From Desulfocapsaceae bacterium (GTDB lineage: Bacteria > Desulfobacterota > Desulfobulbia > Desulfobulbales > Desulfocapsaceae), in contig JARLHL010000100.1 in assembly GCA_031292275.1 (NCBI GenBank), forward strand, positions 50,157 to 114,156: a stretch of DNA of 64,000 nt, given 5' to 3'. The first letter of the stretch is position 1. Each line of letters starts with the position of its first letter. This document shows, in pieces, positions 8,134 to 16,093 of this stretch. A model generated the notes under the pieces. It was not told where the DNA came from and made no database searches. It saw only the letters and a list, made by a program, of their open reading frames with translations. Both the position numbers and the translations under genes were made by a program.

Positions 8134-10074
8134 ATGTCCACGCAAAATACTGTTGCGGGAGTTGCAAGCCCACCAGCAGCTCAGCCTGTTTTATTGCCGT
8201 CACCCCCTGGCAAGCTGAAAACCTCAGGTCTTGCCCTTGCTGCTCTGGGTATTATCTACGGTGATATCGGAACCAGTCCGCTCTACACCATTAAGGAATG
8301 TTTTACCGGGAAACACGGAATGTCAGTCATCCCCGGCAATATAACCGGAATCATGTCCATGGTATTCTGGTCGCTGATCATCGTTGTCAGCGTGAAATAC
8401 GTCATATTTTTTCTCCGTGCCGACAATAATGGAGAGGGAGGAACCTTCTCTCTTTTGGCCACCCTGCGCAGTAAATTAAAGACAAATCCCAAGGCCTGGG
8501 CTTTTCTTACCATTCTAGCTGCTGCAGGAGCCTCCCTTCTCTATGGGGATGGGGTTATCACCCCTGCAATTTCAGTGCTTTCGGCCATAGAGGGTCTGAA
8601 TCTGGCGACGGACGCCGCTGCTCCCTATGTTGTCCCCTTGACCTGTGTCATTCTGATTGCACTCTTTTTGATTCAGAAACGCGGCACTGCGGCCATAGGC
8701 AAGATGTTTGGCCCTATCATGCTGGTCTGGTTCGCAACCATAGGTGTCCTGGGGCTCATATCCATCATTCATCAACCGGCGATTCTGGTAGCGCTCAACC
8801 CTTTCTGTGCCGTCCGTTTCTTCGCAGTCAACCACATCCACGGCATTGTCGCCCTGGCCTCGGTCGTTCTTTGCATCACTGGAGGCGAGGCCCTCTATGC
8901 AGACATGGGGCACTTCGGTCGCTTGCCAATTCGACTCAGCTGGTACTGTATTGTTCTCCCTGGTCTGGTTTTGAATTATTTCGGGCAGTGCGCCTTACTG
9001 CTGGATAACCCGGACGTCGCCAACGGTTATCCCTTCTATGCTTTAGCCCCGCAATCCCTGCTTTATCCTATGGTTGGCCTGGCCACTATCTCCACCATCA
9101 TCGCCTCCCAGGCCATGATTTCAGGTGTGTACTCTCTCACTCAGCAGGCCATCCAGCTGGGATTCTCTCCGCGAATGCGAATCATACACACCTCGGAACA
9201 TGCCAAAGGGCAAATATATATTCCGACCGTCAATTGGGCTCTAATGATTGCCTGCCTCACCTTGGTTCTGGTCTTCGAGGAATCCAGCCGGTTGGCCTCG
9301 GCTTATGGAATAGCCGTGACGGCCACTATGGCGATTACCTCGTTCATGTATTTCAAGGTTACTCGCATCAAGTGGTGTTGGCCTCTGTTGCAAAGTCTCT
9401 TATTGTTGCTCCTTTTCCTGGCCTTTGACTGTTCCTTCCTGGGGGCCAATCTCCTGAAAGTGGTGGACGGAGGCTGGATCACCATCAGTATCGCTGCGGT
9501 CATAGCAACCAGCATGATCACTTGGCGTGACGGCAGGGCCTTTCTTGCCAAACATTACCGCGACATGCGAATGCCAACGGATGTTTTTCTCAAAGACGTG
9601 GAAGAGCTGAATCTGCCCCGCATCTCAGGGACAGCCGTCTTTATGTCCATTACACCGGAAGGCATCCCTTATACCCTCCTGAATTTGTTGCAACATAATG
9701 AAGCCCTGCACCAGCGGGTGCTGCTCCTCTCCGTCCTGTCCGAGGAAACGCCAAAGGTGGGGAAGGAAGACCGGGTTAGCATCGAAGAATTGGGACATGG
9801 CTTTTTCAGAATCAAAGCCAGCTATGGATTTATGGAAACCCCAAATATCATGAATGTTATCGATCTGCTCGATAAGAAAGGAATGACCGTGGATATTTAT
9901 TCAACCTCCTTCTTCCTTGGCCGTGAAACCTTAATGGCAACAGGGAGAAACCCTATGGCCCAATGGCGGAAATTCCTTTTCATTTACATGTCTCGCAATG
10001 CCTGGAATGCCACCTCTTTTTTCGGTTTGCCGCCGGAGCGCGTCATCGAACTGGGGATTCAGGTCCAAATCTAA
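8134..10074 (+). CDS. kup: Kup potassium uptake protein
   Basis: An inner-membrane, probably proton-coupled, K+ importer of the KUP/HAK/KT family (646 residues from this start; the family is usually 620-660). The hallmark N-terminal GIIYGDIGTSPLY motif is present, followed by about twelve transmembrane helices and a soluble C-terminal domain of about 190 residues (KDVEELNLPRISGTAVFMS...). The ATG at 8134 is chosen because GGAG (8123-8126) precedes it; a frame extension to 8095 would start inside the hairpin. The c-di-AMP riboswitch upstream implies that expression falls when c-di-AMP is high, the usual link between this second messenger and potassium. Confidence 0.96.
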   Translation: MSTQNTVAGVASPPAAQPVLLPSPPGKLKTSGLALAALGIIYGDIGTSPLYTIKECFTGKHGMSVIPGNITGIMSMVFWSLIIVVSVKYVIFFLRADNNGEGGTFSLLATLRSKLKTNPKAWAFLTILAAAGASLLYGDGVITPAISVLSAIEGLNLATDAAAPYVVPLTCVILIALFLIQKRGTAAIGKMFGPIMLVWFATIGVLGLISIIHQPAILVALNPFCAVRFFAVNHIHGIVALASVVLCITGGEALYADMGHFGRLPIRLSWYCIVLPGLVLNYFGQCALLLDNPDVANGYPFYALAPQSLLYPMVGLATISTIIASQAMISGVYSLTQQAIQLGFSPRMRIIHTSEHAKGQIYIPTVNWALMIACLTLVLVFEESSRLASAYGIAVTATMAITSFMYFKVTRIKWCWPLLQSLLLLLLFLAFDCSFLGANLLKVVDGGWITISIAAVIATSMITWRDGRAFLAKHYRDMRMPTDVFLKDVEELNLPRISGTAVFMSITPEGIPYTLLNLLQHNEALHQRVLLLSVLSEETPKVGKEDRVSIEELGHGFFRIKASYGFMETPNIMNVIDLLDKKGMTVDIYSTSFFLGRETLMATGRNPMAQWRKFLFIYMSRNAWNATSFFGLPPERVIELGIQVQI

Positions 10075-10082
10075 ATTAATGA

Positions 10083-10106
10083 TGTGGCTTACGCAGTCGA
10101 GCCACA
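10083..10106. terminator. Hairpin between convergent genes (weak terminator candidate)
   Basis: TGTGGCT (10083-10089) pairs with AGCCACA (10100-10106) just after the kup stop. Neither side has a good T-run, so termination is uncertain. Confidence 0.35.
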
Positions 10107-10184
10107 CAAAAACGCAATCTGCCCAAGGAGAAGATTGTAACCAAAGTTTACGTTTCATTGCTCCCCAAAACCTCGATTTGCAGC

Positions 10185-11105
10185 TTACCGAGTAGCCTTG
10201 AAGTTCCTGCTTTGAACAGCCTCTTGAAATGAGGCGAGGACCTCATCGCATTGAGCCGTGATCTTGCGTTTTCTGCCAAGCGAAAGTTCTAATGACTTAA
10301 TATTACTGTTTTGTCTGGACAGTTTAATTACCTTTTCCGTCACGGCCATGAAATCGGTAAAAGCAGTTATCGCCTGCACCAAAGGCTCTTTGCCTCCTTC
10401 AACATTATATCGTGACAACTCATCCAGGGATCGCGAGACTTCGCCTTCCTCAGCCTTCATCTGCGCCTCAATCAGATCCATTTTCTCATCGCTTGCCTCA
10501 GCGATATGGGGACTGTGAAGGTTGTAAATTTTCAGACCAGCCGTTATCGCACGACATACGGACTTTTCAATCCCTCCCTCATCGGGAGTTCCGCTCGCAA
10601 ACTTGCCAACTTCTTCCAAGGCATGCTCAAATCGTCCAATGGCCTCGGAACCCTGTTCCACGGAAAGACTCGCGGCCTTGAGATTCGTATTTTGAACAGC
10701 AAGTTCCAGGATGGTTTGATCGAGCTTGCGGAACTCAGTCCAACAACTGTCAAACTCACCAATAAACTTCCTCTCATCCTGCAGAGGGGCTTTGTCTATG
10801 AGGATATGCAGCTGCTTCAGGTTTACATCCACCTCCGACGATGCTGCGGAAGACTGGTCCGCAAATTTCTGAGATTCCTCATCGGTCAGGGCCATGACAG
10901 CGTCTTTCTCCATCTCGACCGATTTGAGGAGGTTAATGCGGATCTGGGAGAGGACTTCTCTTTTCTCAAGAATATTTATGTAGGTATCCTCAAGAGAAAT
11001 AGCATTCTTGTAATGTTTTGATATGATGAACATAAGTGCTAGGACACCAAGAATCCCAAAAACCCACGCCAAAGCATTTTGCCCTTTTCCGTTCAAAGAT
11101 CGCAT
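10185..11105 (-). CDS. Membrane-anchored helical protein (four-helix-bundle sensor-like)
   Basis: This 306-residue protein has one N-terminal transmembrane helix (about residues 12-30, ALAWVFGILGVLALMFIISK) and a long, almost entirely helical remainder rich in Glu, Lys and Ala that resembles the periplasmic four-helix-bundle domains of chemoreceptors. There is no HAMP, kinase or methyl-accepting domain, so it is not a complete receptor. It could be a stand-alone sensor/adaptor or a diverged receptor remnant. It is convergent with kup and has a long leader region above it. Confidence 0.6.
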   Translation of the reverse strand: MRSLNGKGQNALAWVFGILGVLALMFIISKHYKNAISLEDTYINILEKREVLSQIRINLLKSVEMEKDAVMALTDEESQKFADQSSAASSEVDVNLKQLHILIDKAPLQDERKFIGEFDSCWTEFRKLDQTILELAVQNTNLKAASLSVEQGSEAIGRFEHALEEVGKFASGTPDEGGIEKSVCRAITAGLKIYNLHSPHIAEASDEKMDLIEAQMKAEEGEVSRSLDELSRYNVEGGKEPLVQAITAFTDFMAVTEKVIKLSRQNSNIKSLELSLGRKRKITAQCDEVLASFQEAVQSRNFKATR

Positions 11106-11707
11106 TCAAGCCCCTTCAGTTTGTTTGGATAAATGCAATATGACTTTTGCATTGGGATAATACAATACACCTTTAAATTATTCTGATGCACAGTATTGGT
11201 ATTCTACCTTACAGGGCGTAACCCTATAATCGATTTACAGTGTCTTTACATAATTTTCAGCAATTTTTGCTTTTTGTTTGATCAGTACGGCGTTTTCTGC
11301 AGCATTCTGCCTGCACCGCTCCTTTTTTCACTGTCACCTATAGAGAAGATCTTTTGAAACGCCTCAATTACAGGCTCCTCAAATTCTTGTTCTCCCTGGT
11401 TTTTTCTTGGGGCATCCAGTATTCCGTTTGCAATCCGGATCGTACTTCCATCCCTGAAATCTCGTGGTTTTTTCAGCAAATTTGCTTCATTGAACATGCA
11501 CTCTTATAGAGCAGGATGATTCCGGGGAGGCAGGTTTTAAATCCAGTTCGGTTTTTTTCGGTACGCCTAAAAAATATGTTGCCAGACTCGGGAGCATGAT
11601 TAGGTTACAATTTAGGAATGATTCCGAAAGTGAATACTATTCCCGCTTAATGAAACGGAATCATCACGAATCCAAGATGTTACAAAATGACATATAAGAG
11701 GTTTACC
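11106..11707. other. Intergenic region with a doubtful small ORF and an inverted repeat
   Basis: About 600 bases. On the minus strand a 71-codon frame (11282-11497) has plausible composition (DGSTIRIANGILDAPRKN) but a poorly spaced AAGAG site and no family; I give it about 0.3. At 11618-11626 and 11656-11664 a perfect nine-base inverted repeat (ATGATTCCG / CGGAATCAT) lies 45-90 bases before the secreted repeat protein and may be an operator. Confidence 0.4.
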
Positions 11708-12139
11708 ATGAAAATAACAACATTGTCCGTTATGACGGCTTTAGGGCTTGCACTGTTGAGCTCGTCATCGTTTGCAGCTACTGCTCTTGCAGGAGACTTG
11801 GGCGCAGGGGGAAGGATGACGAATCCAATGCTGCGTCCAGATCTTGAGACCAGATTTGTCGTGACAACCAACGGGCCGGTAAACAGTCAAGGGCAGGCAA
11901 ACGAGCACTATGGCCTTGCTCCTGCCTGGAACCACCGGGAGACAAGAGAAACAATGGCCAATTCCATGCTTACCGATCCAGAGACTGATTTCATTGTCAC
12001 TACCAGCGATCCAGTAAACAGACAAGAGCAGGCTAATGAACACTATGGCCTCGCTCCTGCCTGGACCAGCCAGAATTCTAGGGAAGTTATGATTAACCCG
12101 ATGTTCCAGGATCAGGACAAAGCGGTTGGCGGCAATTAA
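11708..12139 (+). CDS. Secreted tandem-repeat protein, function unknown
   Basis: The start at 11708 follows TAAGAGG at six bases. The product (143 residues) has a clear Sec signal peptide (residues about 1-24, MKITTLSVMTALGLALLSSSSFA) with an Ala-type cleavage site. The mature part is two near-identical units of about 45 residues plus the beginning of a third. Each unit has an M-x-N-x-M-L start, a F-x-V-T-T strand with PVN, and the strongly conserved ANEHYGLAPAW block. No cysteine occurs in the mature part. A terminator follows. I know no family; it may be a periplasmic or surface protein, possibly metal-binding through the NEHYG histidines (inference). Confidence 0.75.
   Translation: MKITTLSVMTALGLALLSSSSFAATALAGDLGAGGRMTNPMLRPDLETRFVVTTNGPVNSQGQANEHYGLAPAWNHRETRETMANSMLTDPETDFIVTTSDPVNRQEQANEHYGLAPAWTSQNSREVMINPMFQDQDKAVGGN
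11816..12106 (+). repeat. Two tandem coding repeats plus a partial third
   Basis: Unit 1 is 11816-11953 (46 codons), unit 2 is 11954-12088 (45 codons) and a third begins at 12089. DNA identity is highest over the stretch that encodes ANEHYGLAPAW, which differs at only a few third positions, suggesting fairly recent duplication. Confidence 0.8.
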
Positions 12140-12167
12140 CGTTTTCCATTATCTTATTCATTAAAGG

Positions 12168-12203
12168 AAAGGCGGGACCGGAGATGGTTCTGCCTTTTTT
12201 TTT
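12168..12203 (+). terminator. Rho-independent terminator
   Basis: AAAGGC (12168-12173) and the following GGGACC pair, with G-T wobbles, with the sequence ending GCCTTT, and a run of nine T follows. It ends the repeat-protein transcript and isolates it from arsR. Confidence 0.8.
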
Positions 12204-12248
12204 GTTGATTTTTATATTGTCCTTGACCCCCGTTGTGTACGTTACTAT

Positions 12249-12268
12249 ATTTCGCCATATAACGAAAT
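12249..12268 (+). promoter_or_regulatory. Candidate ArsR operator
   Basis: A perfect six-base inverted repeat ATTTCG (12249-12254) / CGAAAT (12263-12268) with an eight-base spacer lies directly before the arsR ribosome binding site (GGAGG at 12269-12273). The position is right for autorepression relieved by arsenite. Confidence 0.6.
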
Positions 12269-12280
12269 GGAGGATGCTTA

Positions 12281-12688
12281 ATGGAAGAGGTGATTGCAAT
12301 CGCCAAGGCTCTCTCGGATGAAAATCGTGTTCGTGCCCTAATGGTCTTGGGGGAGAAAGAAGTCTGTGTGTGCCAGCTGATAGAACTGCTTCAACTGGCT
12401 CCATCCACGGTTTCAAAACATATGTCGATTCTCAAACAGGCTAAACTGGTTGATGGTCGCAAGAGGGGACGCTGGATGTACTATCGGTTGCCTGAAAAAC
12501 CGGTCTCCATGACCGTTGAACGGGCTTTAGCCTGGGTACGTGCATCGGCATCCGGGAATCATCGTATTCTTTTGGATGCGGAACAGATGAGCGCAATCCT
12601 GGAGATGGATCGCGAGCAGGTTTGTGAGCGTCAATCGCTTCAGCGGAAACAAATAGTTTTTAAGCGGAGACTGCCATCTGGAATATGA
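12281..12688 (+). CDS. arsR: ArsR-family metalloregulator
   Basis: A small winged-helix repressor (135 residues) that should release DNA when arsenite or antimonite binds. The canonical recognition region is visible: the ALSDENRVRALMVL helix, the metal-loop motif EVCVCQL (Cys at about 36 and 38), and the DNA-reading helix STVSKHMSILKQAKLV followed by the wing GRWMYYRL. The tail from about residue 95 contains one more cysteine. It begins the arsenic operon, followed by acr3 at 42 bases, and has an inverted repeat in its own leader. Confidence 0.92.
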   Translation: MEEVIAIAKALSDENRVRALMVLGEKEVCVCQLIELLQLAPSTVSKHMSILKQAKLVDGRKRGRWMYYRLPEKPVSMTVERALAWVRASASGNHRILLDAEQMSAILEMDREQVCERQSLQRKQIVFKRRLPSGI

Positions 12689-12730
12689 CAGTGTAGATAT
12701 GATCTGCCATACAAACGAGGGCTCCGGCGT

Positions 12731-13807
12731 ATGAAATTATCAGAAAAAAAACAGCTATCCTTTCTTGACCGATTTCTGACCGTGTGGATTTTTTCAACCA
12801 TGTTCACAGGGGTGATGTGGGGGTATTTTTATCCAGGCATCCGCGGAGTTATCAATTATTTCCAGGTTGATACCACCAACATTCCGATTGCAATTGGACT
12901 TATTCTGATGATGTATCCGCCCTTGGCCAGGGTAAAATACGAACAATTGCCGAAGGTTTTTAGAAATATTAAGGTTCTTGCTCTCTCCCTGGTGCAGAAT
13001 TGGGTCATAGGGCCGGTCCTGATGTTTATTCTCGCCGTTGCCTTTTTATCCGGCCATTATGAATATATGGTGGGGTTGATTCTTATCGGACTTGCCCGCT
13101 GTATCGCGATGGTCATTGTCTGGAATGACCTGGCACATGGAGACAGGGAATACTGTGCCGGGCTGGTGGCTTTTAACTCCATCTTTCAGGTGCTTTTTTT
13201 CCCGCTCTATGCCTATATTTTCATTACTGTCCTGCCAGGTCTGATTGGCCGTCAGGGAGCGGTGGTGGACATCTCTATCGGCCGAATTGCCCAAAGCGTC
13301 TTCATCTATCTCGGTATTCCGTTCATTGCCGGGATGATCTCCCGGTATGTGGGAATCAAGATGCGGGGAATAAGCTGGTATGAAGAGAAATTTGTCCCGA
13401 AAATCAGTCCTATCACCCTGATTGCATTGCTGTTTACCATCCTGGTAATGTTTTCCCTCAAAGGCGAATATATTATCCAACTCCCCTTTGATGTCCTGCG
13501 GATTGCCCTCCCTCTCTGCATATATTTTGTGATCATGTTCTTCGTCTCATATTTTCTCTCAATGAAGGTGGGAGCGACCTATGAGCAGTCTACGACCTTA
13601 AGCTTTACCGCAGCCTCAAACAATTTCGAGCTTGCCATAGCTGTGGCGGTTGCGGTGTTCGGCATCGATTCAGGGGAGGCCTTTGCGGCTGTCATTGGCC
13701 CTTTGGTGGAGGTACCGGTATTGATCTTGCTTGTAAATGCCGCCTTCTGGTTCAAGCGCAAATATTTTCGCTACGCGGTGAAGGGACCTGCAGGATATGT
13801 CATTTGA
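12731..13807 (+). CDS. acr3: ACR3-type arsenite efflux permease
   Basis: An inner-membrane As(III) exporter of the ACR3/BART family (358 residues, about ten transmembrane helices). The N-terminus [20 protein letters not shown], the [19 protein letters not shown] segment containing the essential cysteine of helix 4, and the C-terminal [19 protein letters not shown] motif identify it firmly. It acts with ArsC, which supplies arsenite. The stop at 13805-13807 is followed in the same frame by an ArsP-like remnant, described separately. Confidence 0.95.
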   Translation: MKLSEKKQLSFLDRFLTVWIFSTMFTGVMWGYFYPGIRGVINYFQVDTTNIPIAIGLILMMYPPLARVKYEQLPKVFRNIKVLALSLVQNWVIGPVLMFILAVAFLSGHYEYMVGLILIGLARCIAMVIVWNDLAHGDREYCAGLVAFNSIFQVLFFPLYAYIFITVLPGLIGRQGAVVDISIGRIAQSVFIYLGIPFIAGMISRYVGIKMRGISWYEEKFVPKISPITLIALLFTILVMFSLKGEYIIQLPFDVLRIALPLCIYFVIMFFVSYFLSMKVGATYEQSTTLSFTAASNNFELAIAVAVAVFGIDSGEAFAAVIGPLVEVPVLILLVNAAFWFKRKYFRYAVKGPAGYVI

Positions 13808-14023
13808 CGCGCCAACAATAACATTCCGGTGGTTCAGGCACTTCTTGGAAAAGGAGCCGCTCTCGGCACCGTACTCGCGTTCATGATGAGTGTTATTGCC
13901 TTGTCGCTGCCTGGCATCATAATTCTTCGCAGGGTGCTTAAACTGCGGTTGATAGCAACCTTTGTCGGTGTGGTCGGTTTGGGTATTATTTTCGTCGGAT
14001 TTCTGTTTAACATCATTTTTTGA
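13808..14023 (+). pseudogene. C-terminal remnant of an ArsP/DUF318 permease
   Basis: Directly after the acr3 stop, in the same frame, the translation continues NNNIPVVQALLGKGAALGTV and ALSLPGIIILRRVLKLRLIA up to a stop at 14023. This is the C-terminal end of a DUF318 (ArsP-type) permease, whose members have about 300 residues; only about 70 remain. There is no ribosome binding site for the GTG at 13829. A deletion between acr3 and the following permease gene, which are often neighbours in ars operons, would explain it. Two membrane helices remain; function is unlikely. Confidence 0.8.
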
Positions 14024-14044
14024 AATCATTCAACCTGGAGGCCC

Positions 14045-14485
14045 ATGAAGGCAAACACAAAGATTGCTATGGAAAAATTTCTTGCCGGATATAACTGCGC
14101 CCAGGCAGTCTTGTATGCGTTCTGCGATGATCTTCAGTTTGACAAGGACGCCGCCCTCAAATTGGCTTGCGGGTTCGGGGCCGGAATGGCCAGAAAACAG
14201 GAAATCTGCGGGGCGCTAAGCGGGGGGATAATTGCAATCGGACTTCAATACGGACGCGGTGAAGGTCAGGACAGGGTCCCCACAGAACAAACGTACCGGA
14301 AAGTGAGAGAGCTTATATCTCGATTTGAATCAATTCATGGCACGAGCCTCTGTCGCACCTTGCTGCACGGCTGCGACCTGAACACCCTGGATGGGAGGCA
14401 ATATTTCAAAGACAAGGATTTTCTCAATACGATCTGCTGGGTGTGCGTGAAAACGGCTGTCGAAGCGCTGGAGGAAATTTTGTAA
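14045..14485 (+). CDS. C_GCAxxG_C_C family redox protein
   Basis: The 146-residue protein carries the family signature: YNCAQAVL, then CGFGAGMARKQEICGALSGG and later cysteines in SLCRTLLHGCD and TICWVCV. The family is putative redox- or metal-related and its members often stand in arsenic and redox operons of anaerobes. A GGAGG site precedes the ATG. It sits between the permease remnant and arsC, so a role in arsenic or thiol chemistry is likely but not established. Confidence 0.88.
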   Translation: MKANTKIAMEKFLAGYNCAQAVLYAFCDDLQFDKDAALKLACGFGAGMARKQEICGALSGGIIAIGLQYGRGEGQDRVPTEQTYRKVRELISRFESIHGTSLCRTLLHGCDLNTLDGRQYFKDKDFLNTICWVCVKTAVEALEEIL

Positions 14486-14590
14486 TACCTGTGATACATT
14501 AGAATTGTTTTTTTATGTCGAACAGGCGCTGTATTCAAAACATCAAAACCATGAGAAGCTCTATTACTTTTGCCTTCTGAGAACATATTC

Positions 14591-15064
14591 ATGACTACAA
14601 AGCTCAAAATTCTTTACCTTTGTACAGGCAATTCCTGCCGCAGCCAAATGGCTGAAGGCTGGACGCGGGCCATTAAAGGGGATCAGGTTGAGGCCTATTC
14701 TGCCGGTATTGAGGCCCATGGCCTTGACCCGAGGGCAAGAGCGGTCATGGCCGAGGCCGGTATTGATATTTCTGGTCAAGTATCCAAGAATCTTGAGACA
14801 TTCAGAAATATCACCTTCGACGTAGTGATCACAGTCTGCGATAAGGCCCGCGAGACGTGTCCTTTCTTTTCCGGAGCAAAAAAAATGCTGCACGTCGGAT
14901 TCAGCGATCCGCCGGCGATGGCAAAAATGCTTGCCCTCCAAGGGGCGGACGACGAGGCGCAGTACAATTGCTACCGTCGGGTTCGTGATGAAATCAAAGC
15001 TTTTGTGGAGACCTTACCCAAGTCTTTGGAGACAAAAGAATCACCGGCCGGCAGGGCTGATTGA
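14591..15064 (+). CDS. arsC: ArsC arsenate reductase (LMW-phosphatase type)
   Basis: A cytosolic enzyme reducing arsenate to arsenite for export by ACR3. The P-loop LCTGNSCRSQMAEGW sits at the N-terminus with the nucleophilic cysteine, and the redox cysteines appear in VCDKARETCPFF, the pattern of thioredoxin-coupled ArsC. The DP loop of the fold is visible as VGFSDPPAMAK. Length is about 157 residues from the ATG at 14591, which I prefer over an upstream TTG at 14570. It closes the arsenic operon. Confidence 0.94.
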   Translation: MTTKLKILYLCTGNSCRSQMAEGWTRAIKGDQVEAYSAGIEAHGLDPRARAVMAEAGIDISGQVSKNLETFRNITFDVVITVCDKARETCPFFSGAKKMLHVGFSDPPAMAKMLALQGADDEAQYNCYRRVRDEIKAFVETLPKSLETKESPAGRAD

Positions 15065-15109
15065 TAATTTAAAATCCGGGCCGGCAAAAAAACTGGGCGG
15101 AGATTATTG

Positions 15110-15475
15110 TTACCAGAGCCGCAGAAAGACCCGATCCTGGCGTTTCTCTGCCCGGACCTTCTCCATATGGCGCAGGGCGGAGAATTCCCGAGCCAAGTCC
15201 TGATCCGTGATGCCTTCCCCCAGTTGTTGCAGCAGATCATGCCGCTCGACTCCGCCGGTCCGGTCCAGGATACCCAGGATTTTTCTCTGCAGATCGGTCA
15301 CCATCCCCTGCCTGCCCATCAGATTTTCAAAAGTTCTGGCACTGTGGATTGCCCAGGGATCGCAGGTCCGCGCCGGGGAGAGGACATCCATATAGCAATC
15401 CTCGCACAAACATCTCCCCAGGTGTTGACGCTCCTCCCCGACGGGAATCTCTGTCCTGCACTGATCACATCTCAT
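15110..15475 (-). CDS. Zinc-ribbon / helix-turn-helix hypothetical protein
   Basis: This 121-residue protein starts with CDQCRTEIPVGE and CLCEDCYMDVLSP, two CxxC pairs that should bind one zinc. A helical region follows that looks like a winged helix (LQRKILGILDRTGGVERHDLL, ITDQDLAREFSALRHMEKVR). A nucleic-acid-binding role is plausible. It is convergent with arsC and has a GAGGG-type site upstream of the ATG. I know it only as a hypothetical protein type. Confidence 0.65.
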   Translation of the reverse strand: MRCDQCRTEIPVGEERQHLGRCLCEDCYMDVLSPARTCDPWAIHSARTFENLMGRQGMVTDLQRKILGILDRTGGVERHDLLQQLGEGITDQDLAREFSALRHMEKVRAEKRQDRVFLRLW

Positions 15476-16093
15476 GTTCCCTCCTGTTCGTGTATGGATA
15501 CGGCCTTTCGCCTCGCAGTTACTGCAGGTAGAGGCGGTAGCAGAAATGATTTTCCCTTTTTGGGGGATGGCAGCTCGCTTCTTCCTGCCTGCTGTTGTAA
15601 AACGTGACAGCCTCTTTCATATCCTAAAGCAGGACTCTTCGGAGATACCAGAGGCTTTTGCGGAAAGTGAATTGAGTTTTCCATATTTCAGGATTTTTTT
15701 TTCGGAAAACAGATCGAATTGGCTGCCTATCAGAAAGCAGTACGTAATATCTCAATGTATCTTTTTAGTATTGATCAAATAATTGCAGGGTAACTATTTC
15801 GGCGTGATATCTGCATAGGGTTATATCCGTATCACTCGGTGATATATTTTATGAGAGAGACTTGGAAGAGGGCTAATGTACAATAAGTAAAAAATAAATT
15901 TATTTGATTCTTGAGAGACTGTTGAAAGAGGTTTGGAAGGCCGCTTGTTTGCCTTATTGCGTCTGTCCTTGCCCTGGTTGTTTTTCGATATATTTATCCT
16001 GCAACAATTTTGAATTGTTAGGAGAAATGTGATATTGTTTGTTTATGTTACATCAAGGTCAATGTACAGATACATTTTTAGCATATTCTTGGC
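15476..16093. other. Intergenic region upstream of the hybrid kinase
   Basis: About 620 bases. Several chance open frames cover it on both strands without coding signals. The AT-rich end (from about 15780) should hold the kinase promoter. No RNA, terminator or repeat was recognised. Confidence 0.4.

Noticed and set aside
11282..11497. 71-codon minus-strand frame
   Set aside because: Plausible composition but a badly spaced ribosome binding site and no homology; not called as a gene.
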